DNA from: Nymphaea colorata
Taxonomy: Eukaryota > Streptophyta > Magnoliopsida > Nymphaeales > Nymphaeaceae
Direction: 5' to 3'
Assembly (NCBI RefSeq): GCF_008831285.2
Contig: NC_045138.2
Location: 1,375,143-1,439,142, forward strand
DNA: 64,000 nt
Position numbers and translations under genes: made by a program
Shown here: piece by piece, positions 36,716 through 49,542 of the stretch
Position numbering within the stretch: the first letter of the stretch is position 1
Layout: every line of letters begins with the position of its first letter
Notes under the pieces: model-generated
Databases searched by the model: none
Told to the model about the DNA's origin: nothing
Seen by the model: only the letters and a program-made list of their open reading frames with translations

Positions 36716-38060
36716 TGTTGATCTGGTTTGTTCTGGCTGCTGATAACAACCACATCCCTTTGTCAAGACCAGAAGGTTTTAAGGCTCGCTGAAGTTACAG
36801 GAGGTGACTCTTCTTCTACAATGGCTAGAGGAAATGAAGTGGCAGATAGAGAAGAATTTACGATTTTAACAATAAAACGAAAACCCAAAAACATGAGGAG
36901 TCCGACGGGTCTCAATGCCATCAGCAAATAATCTATACCCCTCCTGGCAATGGTGAGAATACAATCATGGAAAGAAGGTTATTGTAGCAAACAACAGCTG
37001 AAAGTTAGAGGTCTAATGGGAAGAAGAGGTAAAGTTGGACAGGGCTAATGGGCATGTGGGAGGAAGGATGAACTAGGAAAGGTAAAAGAGAAGGCTTTTA
37101 CAATTTTCTGAAGTAGGCATGATTGGGGGTGTTTAATTTTCATGTAGAGAAGAATCAAATCCTATGTACAACAATCGTACAAACCCTGCATATCCTCCAT
37201 GATGCACCTTGGCATGTCAGCACACCATACACTCTCTCCCATTTTCAATAAAGAGGTATGCAGTTTTCTAACAAGTACGATAATATATATATATATATAT
37301 ATTTTGAGAGAGAGAGAGAGAGAAATGCCCAAGACCAGCTCTCTGTCTCTCTCCCTCTGTGAAATATAAACATAGATCTCATTGTTAACATATGCATTCA
37401 TGAACATCACTAGCGGAGAACTTGCTTTTTATTTTTTAGTACTTATTAAACAAAGCAGAATGCGTGCATTAGAAATTGGAATTTGACAATTGTATATTTA
37501 TAGACACACACTCACACATATGTACGGCCCTGCTAGAGCTTGAGTTGCTTGAGAGTGTTTTTATGCCAACACTCATGTAATGTAGGGTAGGACTTGCTAG
37601 TTCAAGCCTGGTTTCTTACGTTCACCACTAGCTTGGAGCTTGAAAGTGGGTTTCACTTTTTTTTTTTCGAAATATCTACCCTACAATGCTTGTTGGTATA
37701 TTAACTCTGAAAGGTTGTTTATATCTTAACTTCAAACACATCAATAGATATTTTTGATAATTGTCGTTAGCAACATTCTTTTTAGGTTTTTGGTTATGAA
37801 TGCCTGTATTTGTGCGTAACTTCATTTCTTTTGGTGTTTCTTTTCTTTTTTCTCTACTGCTTTACTTGTTGTAAGTTGTAACATTTGATAACAACACTAG
37901 ATCCGAGTTTTGGTTTCTCTGGTGAGCGTTTGCAAGAAATTAGCATTTTTTCCCTTGTGTCACTTGAAGTGCGATTAAGATTTTGTTTACATATTAATGT
38001 GGATATTGCACTTCTTTGCTGCAGAGTTCGGAAAAGGAATAGGAAGTTTCTTTAAACATA

Positions 38061-41000
38061 ATGGGAAGAGTTAAATTAAAAATCAAGAAGTTGGAAAATA
38101 GCAATGGCAGACAAGTCACATACTCCAAAAGAAGGGCAGGGATTGTGAAGAAAGCTAAGGAACTTTCAATACTATGTGACATTGATATCATCCTTCTTAT
38201 GTTTTCACCAACTGGAAAAGCTACATTATGCCATGGAGAGAGAAGGTAAAGATTCATTTTTCTTTTCCATATTAGGTAATTTCATTTTATCTCTTGTTAG
38301 ATGATATGAGAAGTTTTATTGTGTCTGTGTTAATTTTTTTTTTTCCTTTTTGTTTGATGAATGGGTTAGGCAGTTCTCTACTGGATTGTGCCCAGGGCAG
38401 ACTTTGGAGATGAAACTCTCAACTTCCTTTAGTTGAAGGTTTTCAGTCCACTCCTGGGCCTGGTGGAAGGAGTTATTGTTTCCTGTTAATTTGATTAGAC
38501 CGAGACTTTGTGTTTGCTTTACTTCGATTTTTACTTTATGATGTTGTCACATAACTAAAAGATCACAATCATCTATTCTTTATCCATTGGTTCATTGGTC
38601 ATTTTCCATGCTGCTATTGCCTTGGTTTGTTGTATTTAATCATGTTACCCGTTGATGTGATCACTGACCAAAGTTTTTGAATCAATAGACTTGGTCTTTG
38701 AAAATCTTCAACTGTCATGTTGCTATGTTAGGAATTGGTTGGGCAAGTTCCTTGAATGTTTGTTGTAGTTTGCAAGAATAAAGGCTAAGGAAAAATGAGT
38801 GGGAGTAAGTTACATTAAGAATCAGAAAAAGAGTAAGAACATGTGGACAACAAGTCTTTGAATACTTTATTTCCTTATTCTTTCTATCAAAATTATACTT
38901 TGTCTTCCTTCTCTCTCTGTTATCAACTTTTGGAGCCAGACAGTCTGATCCCTTCAAGCAAGTTGGATAAAAAAACGTCAGCAGCAGTGAAATAAGTTAA
39001 ACTAAGAATTAGGAGGATAATCACAAACAACTTGGCCTCACAAAGAAGAATGCAGGCCATTGTCCAAGGAACAAGGAAGCTTCATGAATGCTGGGGAAGT
39101 GCTCAGTCAAAGGGCACTTGAATTCTATCGTGATAACCAACTCCTCCCTTACTCTTAATGCTGACCTGCTTTTATGCGCACATGGTAAAGAGCACAGCGA
39201 AAGAAAAGTTGGGACGCCGAGAGTCAAAACCCTGACAGAGGACAAAAGCAAACTGCTGAAACCTAGAAGTTACGAACAGAAAAAACAGTGAATACTCTAG
39301 AGGCAGGACCCATGAGACCAGATTCACTGAAAGCAAACGCCCCCACCCCACCACCCCAACAAAAAAAAAGGAAAAAAAAAAGAAAAAAGAAAAAAAGAGG
39401 GATGATAATACCACACGTGACCATTAGCCTGTGGCGATCTTTGTGAATAAATGGGTGGGCTCTTGCTCCCCAGCAATTTCCATGGGAAGTTAAGCTAAGA
39501 AGTAGAAAAAGAGTAAGGAAGTCTTTTTGAGTACTTTCTCTCCTTGTTCTTTCTGTTTCTCTCTCCGTTATCAACTTTTAGAGCCAGCAGGTGATCCTTT
39601 CAAGAAACTTGAAAAGAAAAATTGGCAGCAGTGAAATAAATGTATCCTAAATGCTATGTCACATGGGTACTGGTGTGGGGACAGCTGCAAAGGAATTTCA
39701 TAGGAGGAGTGAGAAGGATGAGATATGGCCTACCCATCTCAGTCCTCAAGATCCTTGTCCCCAAGTCAACCCCTCCCCCTATGTGGATGGTAAGCTTAGA
39801 TGTAAGGACATGCCAGGCTCAAGGTATCTAGGGTGTCAGGGGCTTCAGGATGCTTACTTGGAGATCCGGCATCCAGTTACATTCTGGAGACCCACAGCCT
39901 ACGCGTTATGAGTTTTTTAGCAAGTAAAAATTAATTTTATGTGCAGAGAAAGTCACTAAACAGTCTAAGCTATTAAGTTTATTATGACTCACTTAACAAC
40001 ACAAAACTTCTGAGTTTATGAATTTAGACATCCATGGATTTGAGTGCATATTCTTTAAGTATTTTTTTTAAATTTTTTTGTTCGTTAAGAACTCTATTAT
40101 ATTTTTATTTCTATTTTCCTTTTATCCAGTCTATGAAAGGCTATTTAGAGAACTGTCAACTTGTTGAATTAGCGATTTTCTTTATTAATAATATGAAGCA
40201 GTACCTACTTTCGTAATTTTTGAGGTAATTCAGTATCCATTGCTTCCTATTCTCATCTTACTGAAGGTACTAGATTTTTGTTTAAAAATAATAAACTAGT
40301 GACTTTGCATGCTTATCTTTTGAGGTAACTCTGAATTTGTTAATTCCTATTCTGATCTTACTGAGGGCAACAGATTTTTGTTTAAAATTAATAAACTAGT
40401 TTTTGTGTATGTGCATGCTTAATCTTTGAGGTAATTCAGAATTTTGTTGATTCCTATTATCATATTACTTAGGGTTGTATTTGTTTTAAAAATAATAAAC
40501 TATTGCATGTGGGCGAGTCTTTTTGTTCAAAGATAATAAACTAGTGAGAAAGAGAGAGAGGAGATGGGGGTCAAATGTCTTTATATAGTCTAAAGTACAT
40601 CAGAAAATTTTTAGTGTCTATTTTAACTTTCTGATGATCATGCATTTATTTTTTGTGCTATAATGCCATAAATGGCTCCTGTGAAAATTATAGATTGATC
40701 CAAGATATGTTTCTGTGGTGTTCTTCCTTCTCTCAAATATATCTTTGATTGTAAAATAGATTCTTCATGTTACACATATGTTATATCTAGAAAATAACTG
40801 TAGCATTTATTTAGACTCTCATCTCTTGCTAATTTATTTTTTCCTCTGTAACATACTCGATTACTGCATTTGTAGCAGATACCTACAAGATAACATCCAG
40901 ACTAGTGGAACTGAAACTCACCATTCGGGAAGGCCTATCCTTTACTTTTCTTTTCACTCTCTACATGATATGTTTCAATTACCATTATCAATGGTTCTTC

Positions 41001-44000
41001 TTGACATTAAATGAACAGAAGTTTTGCAAACCGGTGGAAGGAAAACCAGAAAAGTCATTGTTCATTAACCCAATCTCTGCTTGAATAGAGATTCGTAAAA
41101 AATTACAAAGCCATCCTCCTTATTACAGGAAAATGGTAAAAATGCCACTTAATAAAATTTCTGCTAATTAACACCTAGTGTTAAGTATTTCTTTTAACGA
41201 CCACAAACTTATTTCTCTCAACAAAATCTATGAATGTGAAGAAGTTAAGTGAATAATTTAATTGTTCAAGAATTTAAATTGGAGTGTTGTTTAATATTTA
41301 ATGTGAAGATATAACATTCTGTTGACTGCCTATTTCAGCTTTCAGTTGCTTTGAAATTACAGTTTTTCTTATCTGCTTCTGCTTAGACCTTTTCAAACTT
41401 TTCAGTGCTATTGAAGATGTTATTGGAAGGTTTGCTCAATTAACCCCTCAAGAGCGAGCAAAAAGGTTTGGATCATCTTGTCATAAGGAATAGCTTCTTT
41501 TCTTTCTTAATTCAGATTTAGATGATTATTGAATTGCTTTCTTTCCTTTGCTGGCAGCAGGAAGTTGGAGAGCCTGGAAGTACGATAATTCATTTCTTTC
41601 TTTTGTCTTAACTGCAATGTTTTGGAATTTGTTTGTTACATTGAATTGAAAACATAGCCACAAATATTGTTATATTTTCGAAAATATCTTGATATTAATG
41701 AAAAAAGGGAAAAATTTGTGATATTTTGAAAAAAAAAATGAAAAAAATCAACTTGTCATGATTTTGTTGCGATTTTTCATTTATTTTTTATTTCATTTTC
41801 TATTTTCATTTTCTTCAACTTTTGTTTTATTGTTTTATTTCCTCTTTTTTTAGGTATTTAACGTGGCCTCTTAGATGGGACACAATACTTATTACTTTAT
41901 CATTTTATCTTTTTAATTAGATGTTTTTTTGTATTCTTATTAGTTTTTCATTTATTGTATTTTTCCTTAACATTTTGATTTTTTTTGTTTTTTTTAATTC
42001 TGAGATTTTCCCCCCAAAAAAAAATTTGAAGAAAAATACCCGGGAAAACCTCGCTGATAAAAGACCGAGAATGATATTTGTGGCTATGATTGAAAATTGG
42101 CATATTGTTTCGTAATAGTAAAATACAAGCTTGTGATACCTTAGGCACTTAAGAAGACCTTCAAGAAGTTGGACCATGAAGTAAATATTCAAGACTTCTT
42201 GTGCACAAGGTGCAAACTAATTCCTTCACTGATTTTTTCTGCTTCCATTTTTTATGTGTAAATCAACTAGTAAAGTAATCGATGTTTCTTTTCTTTTGGT
42301 TATGCAGCTCGCCAACGGCGGAGGTATGCACTAATCACTATTGTTTAGGATATTTGTTGTGGTTCATACGTGCGTTCCTCTTTTATATTGTGACGTGGAA
42401 TTTGTTTCTTTAATACAACAGGAGTTGAATAACCAGCTAAAGATGTTGCAAGCACGCTCATCTGAGTTGAACAAGAGATTAAGGTTTTATCTCTATTTTA
42501 GGTTGTTGTTGTTCTCTCATTCTATTCATGTACCCCAGACACCTTGTTTATGATACAGCCATCGAGTATGTCCTTGCAATTTGTTCATATGTCCTAACTC
42601 AAGTTGAAGGACCGCTAACAATATTGTTGTAATTTTACAGCTACTGGGTTGACCCAGACAAGATCAGCAGTTCTGACAGAATTAGAGCAATGCATGAGTC
42701 TCTGAAAGAAGCTTTAAGACAGCTTCATACCTGCAAGGCATGCACATTCACGTTTTGTAGTCTTAATTTTGACTCTTTACTGCTTCTTAGGTGTTCAGTG
42801 TTTGCATGAACAATTAAGACATTTTCATTTTTTTAGAGTATAATGGTGCTCTACTAGTAAGGCTTACTGGCATTGCATTGCTATGACAGAAAAAAATAAT
42901 GTTTCTTTTGAGAAAGATAATTGTCATAAATTTTTATTAATATTAGTCTAACATAATTCATATAACTTTCCTTTGATTAGGTCGTCAACCAGAGGTCATA
43001 GGCTTGTTAAAAGTTAAAACTGAATTTCTTGGTTTTGTTCCTTTTGTGTTTTGTGTATTCGCTTAGCAATAAAATTATTCTCTTTCAAGACCATGATTCT
43101 TTTTAAGAAGGATCACTCATGAATGGTACTTCTTCCCCCTGGCAGGAAAATTTGAAAAAGCAACAGTTTTTGCCAGTAGAATGCAGTAATCAGGTAACTG
43201 TTGATGTTTCTGTCTGTTGGATGGCTAAATTCTTCAGCAGCATGAGATTTCAATTAACACTTTCTTTTTTCTGGGATAGTTTGAGAGTGGAATACATTTG
43301 CCTTTGGGTTTGACCACTGAACAACAAGGCAACTCTTTATGTTGGCTTCCAAATCAAGATGCAACACAGCTAATGTTGAATGAGGATCCACACTTGGTAT
43401 TAGGACCACGGTGAGTAGTTATTAATTATTAGTCATGTAGACTTCGTACCATTTGTCTTGCCAGTCCTTTTATGCTGTTGCCGATGAGCTGATCTTGAGT
43501 TGCTACTTGTGAGGAACAACATCGATTACTAATTATTTTCCAAAATGTTAGATAACTGAAACAAGTTCACCTTGCATATTTTAAAATTAGAATAACCTGT
43601 GAAATGATTTCTCAAGATTAATCAGTCAGTTCAGGATTGTATAACATCTGGAATTCCTGGAATCTTAGTTATCAACTTAAGGAGTTGTCAATCTGACGAG
43701 TCACCTAGTTATCCTAGGGATTACTGAACCACCTAGTCCCTAGGTAATAGTTGGTTGGGCCCATGGTAGGGACTAGTTGACTGACTTGGTTGGCTAGTGA
43801 GCAACTAATTGACTGACTCATCCCCAAAGTGAGCTTTTTCAGAGAAACTACATTTTGAATCAGAGCAAAGTTTCCTTTTCTTTTTACTAGCTTTCACTTC
43901 TCCTGCCTTCGACCTCTGTTTTTCAATAAGTTTTCCTTTAAAGTTTAATCTATTTTCTGTATTTCTCCCTCTGTGTGTCGGATATATATATATATGTATA

Positions 44001-46698
44001 TGTATGTATGTATATCCTACAGATTCTGTGTTAATGTATAAAAACATGTATATATACATGTATTCTGTATATTCTTTGTTTGCATGCATGTACATATGTG
44101 TGTTTATATATATGTATATATGTCCCCATGTATCTGCAGAATAGATTTACGAGGTATTTTATATTTTCTTTACATCTTAGGTTTCAATTTATTGTTATGT
44201 GATGCTATGTGTGATCAATGAACTATGTGGTTGATGTGATGTTTTGCATAACAATGTTTTTCTACTGCGAATGTGCGTCTTTGAGCCTCTTTTGACTAGT
44301 CTCAAGACTCTCAACTAGCCTTTTTAAGGCGCTAACCAAGTTGAATCTGACTTGCGATGTCTGGAACTCTGATTAGTGGCATCTCACCTGCTTCATGTTC
44401 TCCTGCATTGAACCATATGCCATGTTTATCTGGAACATAGGGGTATTCCAAATTTGTAATTAGATTTCCTGCAAAAGTTAAGCCTTCGTCAACAAGGTTG
44501 AAGAAACCATTACTAGTCTTTTATGGATTATTAGACCATAATGCCATATTATGTAATTCATGCAACTCTTCAAGTCCACAAATGACCTCTCTTTTGGCTT
44601 AAAACATGTTACTCGTATTGAATTACAGAAGTAGTAAATCCTGTATTCTGAAACAAGTAGCTGCGAATTTGTTTCCCCTGTAGAGAAGTTGAGTGCTCCT
44701 CAGAAGCTCCTTTTCCAAGCTTTTCTTCTTATTTGGAAATGGGAAAGCATATAGAGATGGAACAGCCAAGGTCATGTGATACACTGAACGAGGTAAACAG
44801 AAGCTCATGCCTCAGTTTGCAACTTGGAGCTTTTTACCCTTACCACCCATATAACCAGAATCATGATTTTCTTGGAGAAAAGAAGTTCAAGGATGAAATG
44901 GAGATGAACATTCAAGGTTCATCAATGGATTATCGAGTTCCTAACTTTGGAACACCGAGTTATGACAATAACATGAGCAATTGGGCTTCCACATCTGACA
45001 ATTGTGCAGTTTCACTTTTTGATGAGAACTCGTTCCAGGTCAGTGTTTGATGCTATATTCATTCAATCATCTTGTGCTCATTATTCTCCTATGGAAAATA
45101 AGTTTGAATCATGGATGCTTGATGGCTTTGAATTTTGTTTTTTGAGTGTATATTATGCATGTGCTTGTGCTGCAGTGGAACTTATTTTGTTTGCTTAACT
45201 GGATATTATTTTACATTTGCAATGGATGTCAGCAGTATCATATTAGTTTCTCTTATACTTTCAGTGTATTGCACAATATAATACGATCTATTGATCACTC
45301 TGTCTTTTTACCAGATCAGTTTGGAGAGTAACTGCTTTAGTTCCAAGAAAATGTGTTAAATATCCTTGGTTAAACATCTCAAAATATTGTTATAGGGACT
45401 CTTTTTCCATTCTTGCTGCTTCCTTTAATGATTTACATATGCAAGTAAAAATGATAATGGTTCTATTGTACGAGTATTCTTAACAAGAGAAGTCGTGCCA
45501 GTCTAGGAAGATTCATGTCTAAAGTTAAGCACCAATTTGCTAGCTCCATCAAACCAAGCTCTAGGAATTTGTTCAAAGCCATACTAAATTTTCTTTGACG
45601 AAAGCATCTAGTATCGGGAACTTACTTCCCTAGAAGGGCAACTAGTTTCTCTGTCTGTTGCTTTTAGTTTTGATGTTGAACACACATACCTGTCCTACTG
45701 CTTTCACTCTTGTTAGTAGCGTTTGGAATCTTAATCACGTGTCTATATCCTACTATTTTCTTTTCCAATGGTAGAGATCGGGATTTCATTTCTTGCACAT
45801 TTCTGAAGCACTGAATTCGACATTCAGAGTGTTTACTTATTTAGGACATTGGTTGAGTTCATGATAGATTTTAGTTTCAAATTACGAGTATTTCTGGAGG
45901 ATACATGTAAGAGGAAAAAATCATATAATACAAAAATAGTCAAGAGATTCAATTACCCTGTAGGATTACCGGTTTTGAAATTCTGGGTTTTCATTGGTAC
46001 GACTTTCTCCCTATTTTTATGACTAAAGTTCTTGCTTCTAACTGTGGCCCAACATAGGACTATGAAATGTCAATAATCTGGAAACATTATTCAGTATGTG
46101 AAGCATTTAATTGCTGGATTTGGTCAGTGTGATTAAGGTGGTTTTTTTCACATGAAGCACTTCCTCATGTAACAACTCGATACAATGTGCAGCCCTGTTC
46201 TGTTAGGTCATAAAAAAGCATATTTTACATGTTTTTTTGCAAGTTAATCTTGACTTGTGTTGTGTAAACGGCCAAATGATTGCATGAGGATTAGAATTTC
46301 TAGTTCGTAGGAATTTTGACCGCTTGTCTCTTACAAGGATTGCTACTTGTGACATGGGGGAGTAACCATGTTATGATACCTCTTGGAGAGAAATTTTGAC
46401 TCATCAACGTATGGAATATTCAGTCCAATCTTTAGATCTTTGTTCCCGAACCTGTTTCTGTGCTATATTTCGGTGGCTGCTCTTTATACATTCCTATTTG
46501 GAAAGCTTTGGCTCTCATACCCAATAATTCTCCTGAATCATTCCGAAAGAGAATGCTTAGGAGATTTTGAGTGATATCCGAAATGCCACTGCTGCAGTTC
46601 CTTTTCAAACAAGTCAATATTCTGTCTGTCCTGAGACATGTTAAGCTTTCCATATTTTTGAGATTGTTTGAATGTTTTGGCAGCAACAGCAAAACTGA
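38061..46698 (+). CDS. AGL65-like: MIKC*-type MADS-box transcription factor, AGL30/AGL65/AGL94 clade
   Basis: Exons: 38061-38245, 41406-41465, 41561-41579, 42145-42209, 42308-42323, 42422-42483, 42641-42737, 43146-43193, 43280-43410, 44684-45038, 46684-46698. They total 1053 nt, 350 residues. The MADS domain ([20 protein letters not shown] onward, [16 protein letters not shown]) is followed by [18 protein letters not shown], the K-like region ([43 protein letters not shown]) and a C-terminus with [23 protein letters not shown] and SLFDENSF. This matches the P-clade MIKC* proteins, about 385 residues in Arabidopsis. Those act in pollen as heterodimers with AGL66/AGL104-type partners on CArG-like DNA; partner and tissue are inferred. 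Exons of 19, 16 and 15 nt are microexons. Intron 7 has a GC donor (AAG/GCATGC), needed to keep frame. The last exon (QQQN-stop) is inferred from phase and the family ending; reading through at 45039 would instead stop at 45050. Confidence 0.9.
38811..38990 (+). repeat. Diverged direct repeat in MADS intron 1, left copy
   Basis: Shares with 39488-39641 the words 'GAAAAAGAGTAAG', 'CTCTCT(C/G)(C/T)GTTATCAACTTTT', 'GAGCCAG', 'GATCC.TTCAAG' and 'GGCAGCAGTGAAATAA' or close forms. The copies are about 670 bases apart. Confidence 0.7.
39488..39641 (+). repeat. Diverged direct repeat in MADS intron 1, right copy
   Basis: Partner of 38811-38990 in the same orientation. A TATGTCACATGGGTAC word of the kind found at the ends of the elements at 32291 and 56589 follows at 39655. 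Confidence 0.7.
40221..40510 (+). repeat. Three imperfect tandem units of about 100 bp in MADS intron 1
   Basis: Units start TGAGGTAA(T/C)T at 40221, 40321 and 40427. Each continues with TTCCTATT, then TTACT.AGG, then TTTGTTTAAAA.TAATAAACTA. The spacing is 100 and 106 bases. Confidence 0.85.
41653..42088. mobile_element. hAT-like MITE in MADS intron 3
   Basis: Terminal inverted repeats CATAGCCACAAATAT (41653-41667) and ATATTTGTGGCTATG (42074-42088) are exact over 15 bases. They are flanked by a perfect 8-base direct duplication ATTGAAAA (41645-41652 and 42089-42096). An 8-bp duplication is the hallmark of hAT elements. The 436-base interior is AT-rich, with repeated TGATATTTT-like words and no coding capacity. 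The short open frames here are chance. Confidence 0.85.
43680..44370. repeat. Repeat-like stretch in MADS intron 9
   Basis: Contains recurrent words around CTAGTTATCCTAGGGATTAC, GGTTGGGCCC, GACTAGTTGACTGACT and, further on, GACTAGTCTCAAGACTCT, with a TA/GT-rich section (43981-44120) between them. It looks like an old dispersed repeat; boundaries were not found. Confidence 0.35.
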
Positions 46699-47836
46699 AC
46701 GACCGGCATAGCTTTCTGCCGCCTTCAGAGGTAGCTCTTGTAGATTGCTTACTCCCCGGATGGAGGTCAATCAAATGTACAGTGCGTTATCAAAAAGTGA
46801 TCATAATAGCTGAATTGTATTCTTATCAACGTGCTGTTGAAGGCCAGCAAGAGTGGGCGCATGTAATGACTACTCAACTACATTGTTATATATGTATGCT
46901 TCATACATCTCGTTTTAGAACATGGGTGCGGCACAGGGTTGTGGACAGTGAAGTAAAGGTGCCAGAGTTGTTGAACATCAACCTTCACTGTAGAAAAGTC
47001 TTTGTTTTCCTTCCCTGTGAATGTAAAACCCTATTAATCCCGGGTACATGTCCTGTAAAGGAGGGTTGTCTTCATTCTCCAAGTGACATGAAGTTTACAA
47101 TTTTTTTTTTGTAAGGGCAAGTTGCTCATCTATGAATAAGGCATATTTGGGTTCCCATTTTTTGGATTCAACAAGTTGTAATAATTTTTCCTTCTCATTT
47201 GAGTTCCTTAATTGCAGGATGAAAGTGGTTAGAGTTTATGCAACAGAATCAGGGTGATTTCTCTTGTAATGTTGTCCTGATTGCGAATTTTATTCTTAGT
47301 CTAAGGTTCCCCAGAACTCCCTTGAGGATGAATGACAACTTATTCTTAACTCATTTAATTGGAAGCTCTATAGTATGAATGACAACTTTTCCAATAGCTA
47401 GGCACGGAAAATCCCTTCATTCTTTTGTTTGTAGGGGTGTACATGAGCCCAGTCAAGCTTGAGCTGGCCCAACGTGAACTTTGTTTGACTCATTTATTGT
47501 TTGGCTTGAGTTCAAGATGAGCTTTACAAGGTCAGCTCAAGCTAGACTCAATAGACTGTGTTGGAGCTTAAGCCTGACTCCTTTAAGCTCATGAATTGTA
47601 ACCTAACTGACCTTGAGTTCGGTAATATTTTAGATCGACTCAAGCTTGATAGCAAGCTAAGCTGACTCCAGCATTACATAAAGCTATTGTTGGATGACAA
47701 GAAAAGCAAAAATTTATTGCTAAAAAACAGTTATAATAGGAACATTAACACATTAACCATCATTTGTGGTGCAAATTGTTCATGGAGCTTTTAGCAATAG
47801 GTTATGGTGCTTTTAGCAAACAATTTGAATTATATA

Positions 47837-47867
<31 letters not shown>

Positions 47868-49542
47868 GTATAGTAGAGGGAGAGAAAAACATTGAAATGA
47901 TGTGCCATAAGTTTTCCTATATTTCTTACTTTGAAACTATCAGATCAAGTGGATTAAATAACTAAAGCTTTTGATAAATGTGATTTACTTTATGCTTTAG
48001 TATAATAAAATTTGGAAAACATTAAATATCTTCAAGGTGTAAATAAGAAAACTAGCAGTATGAAATCAAATGCCTTACTATGCGTAGAAGTTGTTGACTC
48101 AAAACATGAATTATGGTTAAAAAATCATGTTGGATCTATTCATAATTTTATATCATCAAATTAAGTAAAAACATCGCCGTTTAGTTTGGAGCATACGAAA
48201 ATCATCACACTTTAAGACTATTTATTTATTATTTCTGTTATTTTTCTTTTTCTAGTTTGCGTCCGTCCATTTATCTTGCCTTCTAGTCCTCTTGGTTTTT
48301 TAGTACTATAAATGGTAATATTCTCTATAAACTCAATTGTATAGATAGATGTAAAATGTTAAAATTTATAAAACGTAAAAAACAGTGAAAATCGAATGTA
48401 TAAATTAGGTTTTATAATATTTTAAAAATTAACAAGCTCATAAATCAATTTAAACATCGAGCTATCATTTTCTTATTTATTTTAAATTTATTCCTATAGT
48501 TAATATATGAAAAATAGCTTAATTTAGATCCAGCAGATTACAAATATTAACAACTCTGGCCCATGCGTCAAGGTCTTTTTCTTCGAACTATTATTAAAGT
48601 GATATTTATTTAGTAAGAACACGAATTCAAACATGTGAAATAACATGATTTATTGATTTATCGAATTAGGTCCAACAATTGAGGTGAACATTTTGAATAT
48701 TTGTCGAGATTCCAATACCATTTTTAATTTGGTTCAGATTGTGCTAACTGATCCTGATTCCTCTCTACCTCGTCTGTCGGATCTCATCAGAATCACCATA
48801 GCCTACTGCCTCATGCAAAAAAATTGCACCCGGAATCAGATGTGTCAAGTTTGACCCGGTTCACTCTCACCATGTGCGGCTTCACATTGTCAACTCTGGA
48901 AACCCAAACCCTGCAGAGGAAGCTAAACCTTCTGCTTCCTCGTCGCCCATTGGAAGATCTCACCGTCGGATTTTCGTGTTCCTGCCCCACTCACGTCGAA
49001 TTCCTCAATGCCAGCCTTTTATTTTTCCATCCTTGTTCTACAGAATTACCAATAAGAAATGTGACTTCCTCTTTCTTGTGAAAATTGCAGGAATCAAGGA
49101 TCTCTCTATGAGGATCTCAACCTCCCACTTGCTGGGTTTTGTTTATTTTGATCTTTTTCCCTCGAAAAAAGTCTGACGTTTTTCCCTCCTGAATTCTCTC
49201 GTGGGTACCGCTTTTTTTAGCTTAACTTTTGTTCTTAGTGATGATAGAGACAAAAATTTGTGCACCCATTTGAGATAGGAGGTTTTACGGTTATAGGTGC
49301 AATCATACGCTGATTCCCTTCCCCCAATTTTGCTCCCATTTTGGGTTTTGATTTGCAGTTAGATCTATTAGATTTCTGCTGCATCTCTGGATCATTTAAG
49401 CACTTCAAGTTTTGTTGATTACCAAGATCGACGCTTTAACAGATCTCCTTTTTTTGGTGCTCTTTACTCAAACTGACTATTGACCAATCGAGGTATTCGA
49501 GTTTCTAATTTGCTGCTATTTTAGTCGAGTTCAAATGCTAGT
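46699..49542. other. MADS 3' region, intergenic DNA and DUF218 leader
   Basis: The 148-residue open frame at 46668-47114 overlaps the inferred MADS 3' end and has no known domain. At 47435-47690 there is a repeat with GTACATGAGCCCAG and many GAGCT/AGCTC words. A TA array lies at 47833-47870. Just before the next gene, TATTTTAG at 49517-49524 could be the acceptor of a leader intron. Confidence 0.4.

Noticed and set aside
24871..40216. Search for a compact gene cluster or novel defence or metabolic system
   Set aside because: The genes are standard plant genes with unrelated roles, and their neighbours are transposon remnants. Nothing suggests a coordinated system.
41917..42192. Open frames on both strands in MADS intron 3
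   Set aside because: They lie inside a hAT-like MITE and are AT-rich chance frames.
44733..45050. MADS gene ending FQVSV at 45050
   Set aside because: A good donor (CAG/GTCAGT) lies at 45038/45039, and a phase-matched acceptor at 46683 adds QQQN-stop, closer to the recalled family ending. Read-through remains possible.
46668..47114. 148-residue open frame after the MADS gene
   Set aside because: No domain, overlaps the inferred last MADS exon in another frame, and lies in its 3' UTR.
48824..49176. Open frames upstream of the DUF218 gene
   Set aside because: No family resemblance. They are likely promoter or untranslated leader of the DUF218 gene.
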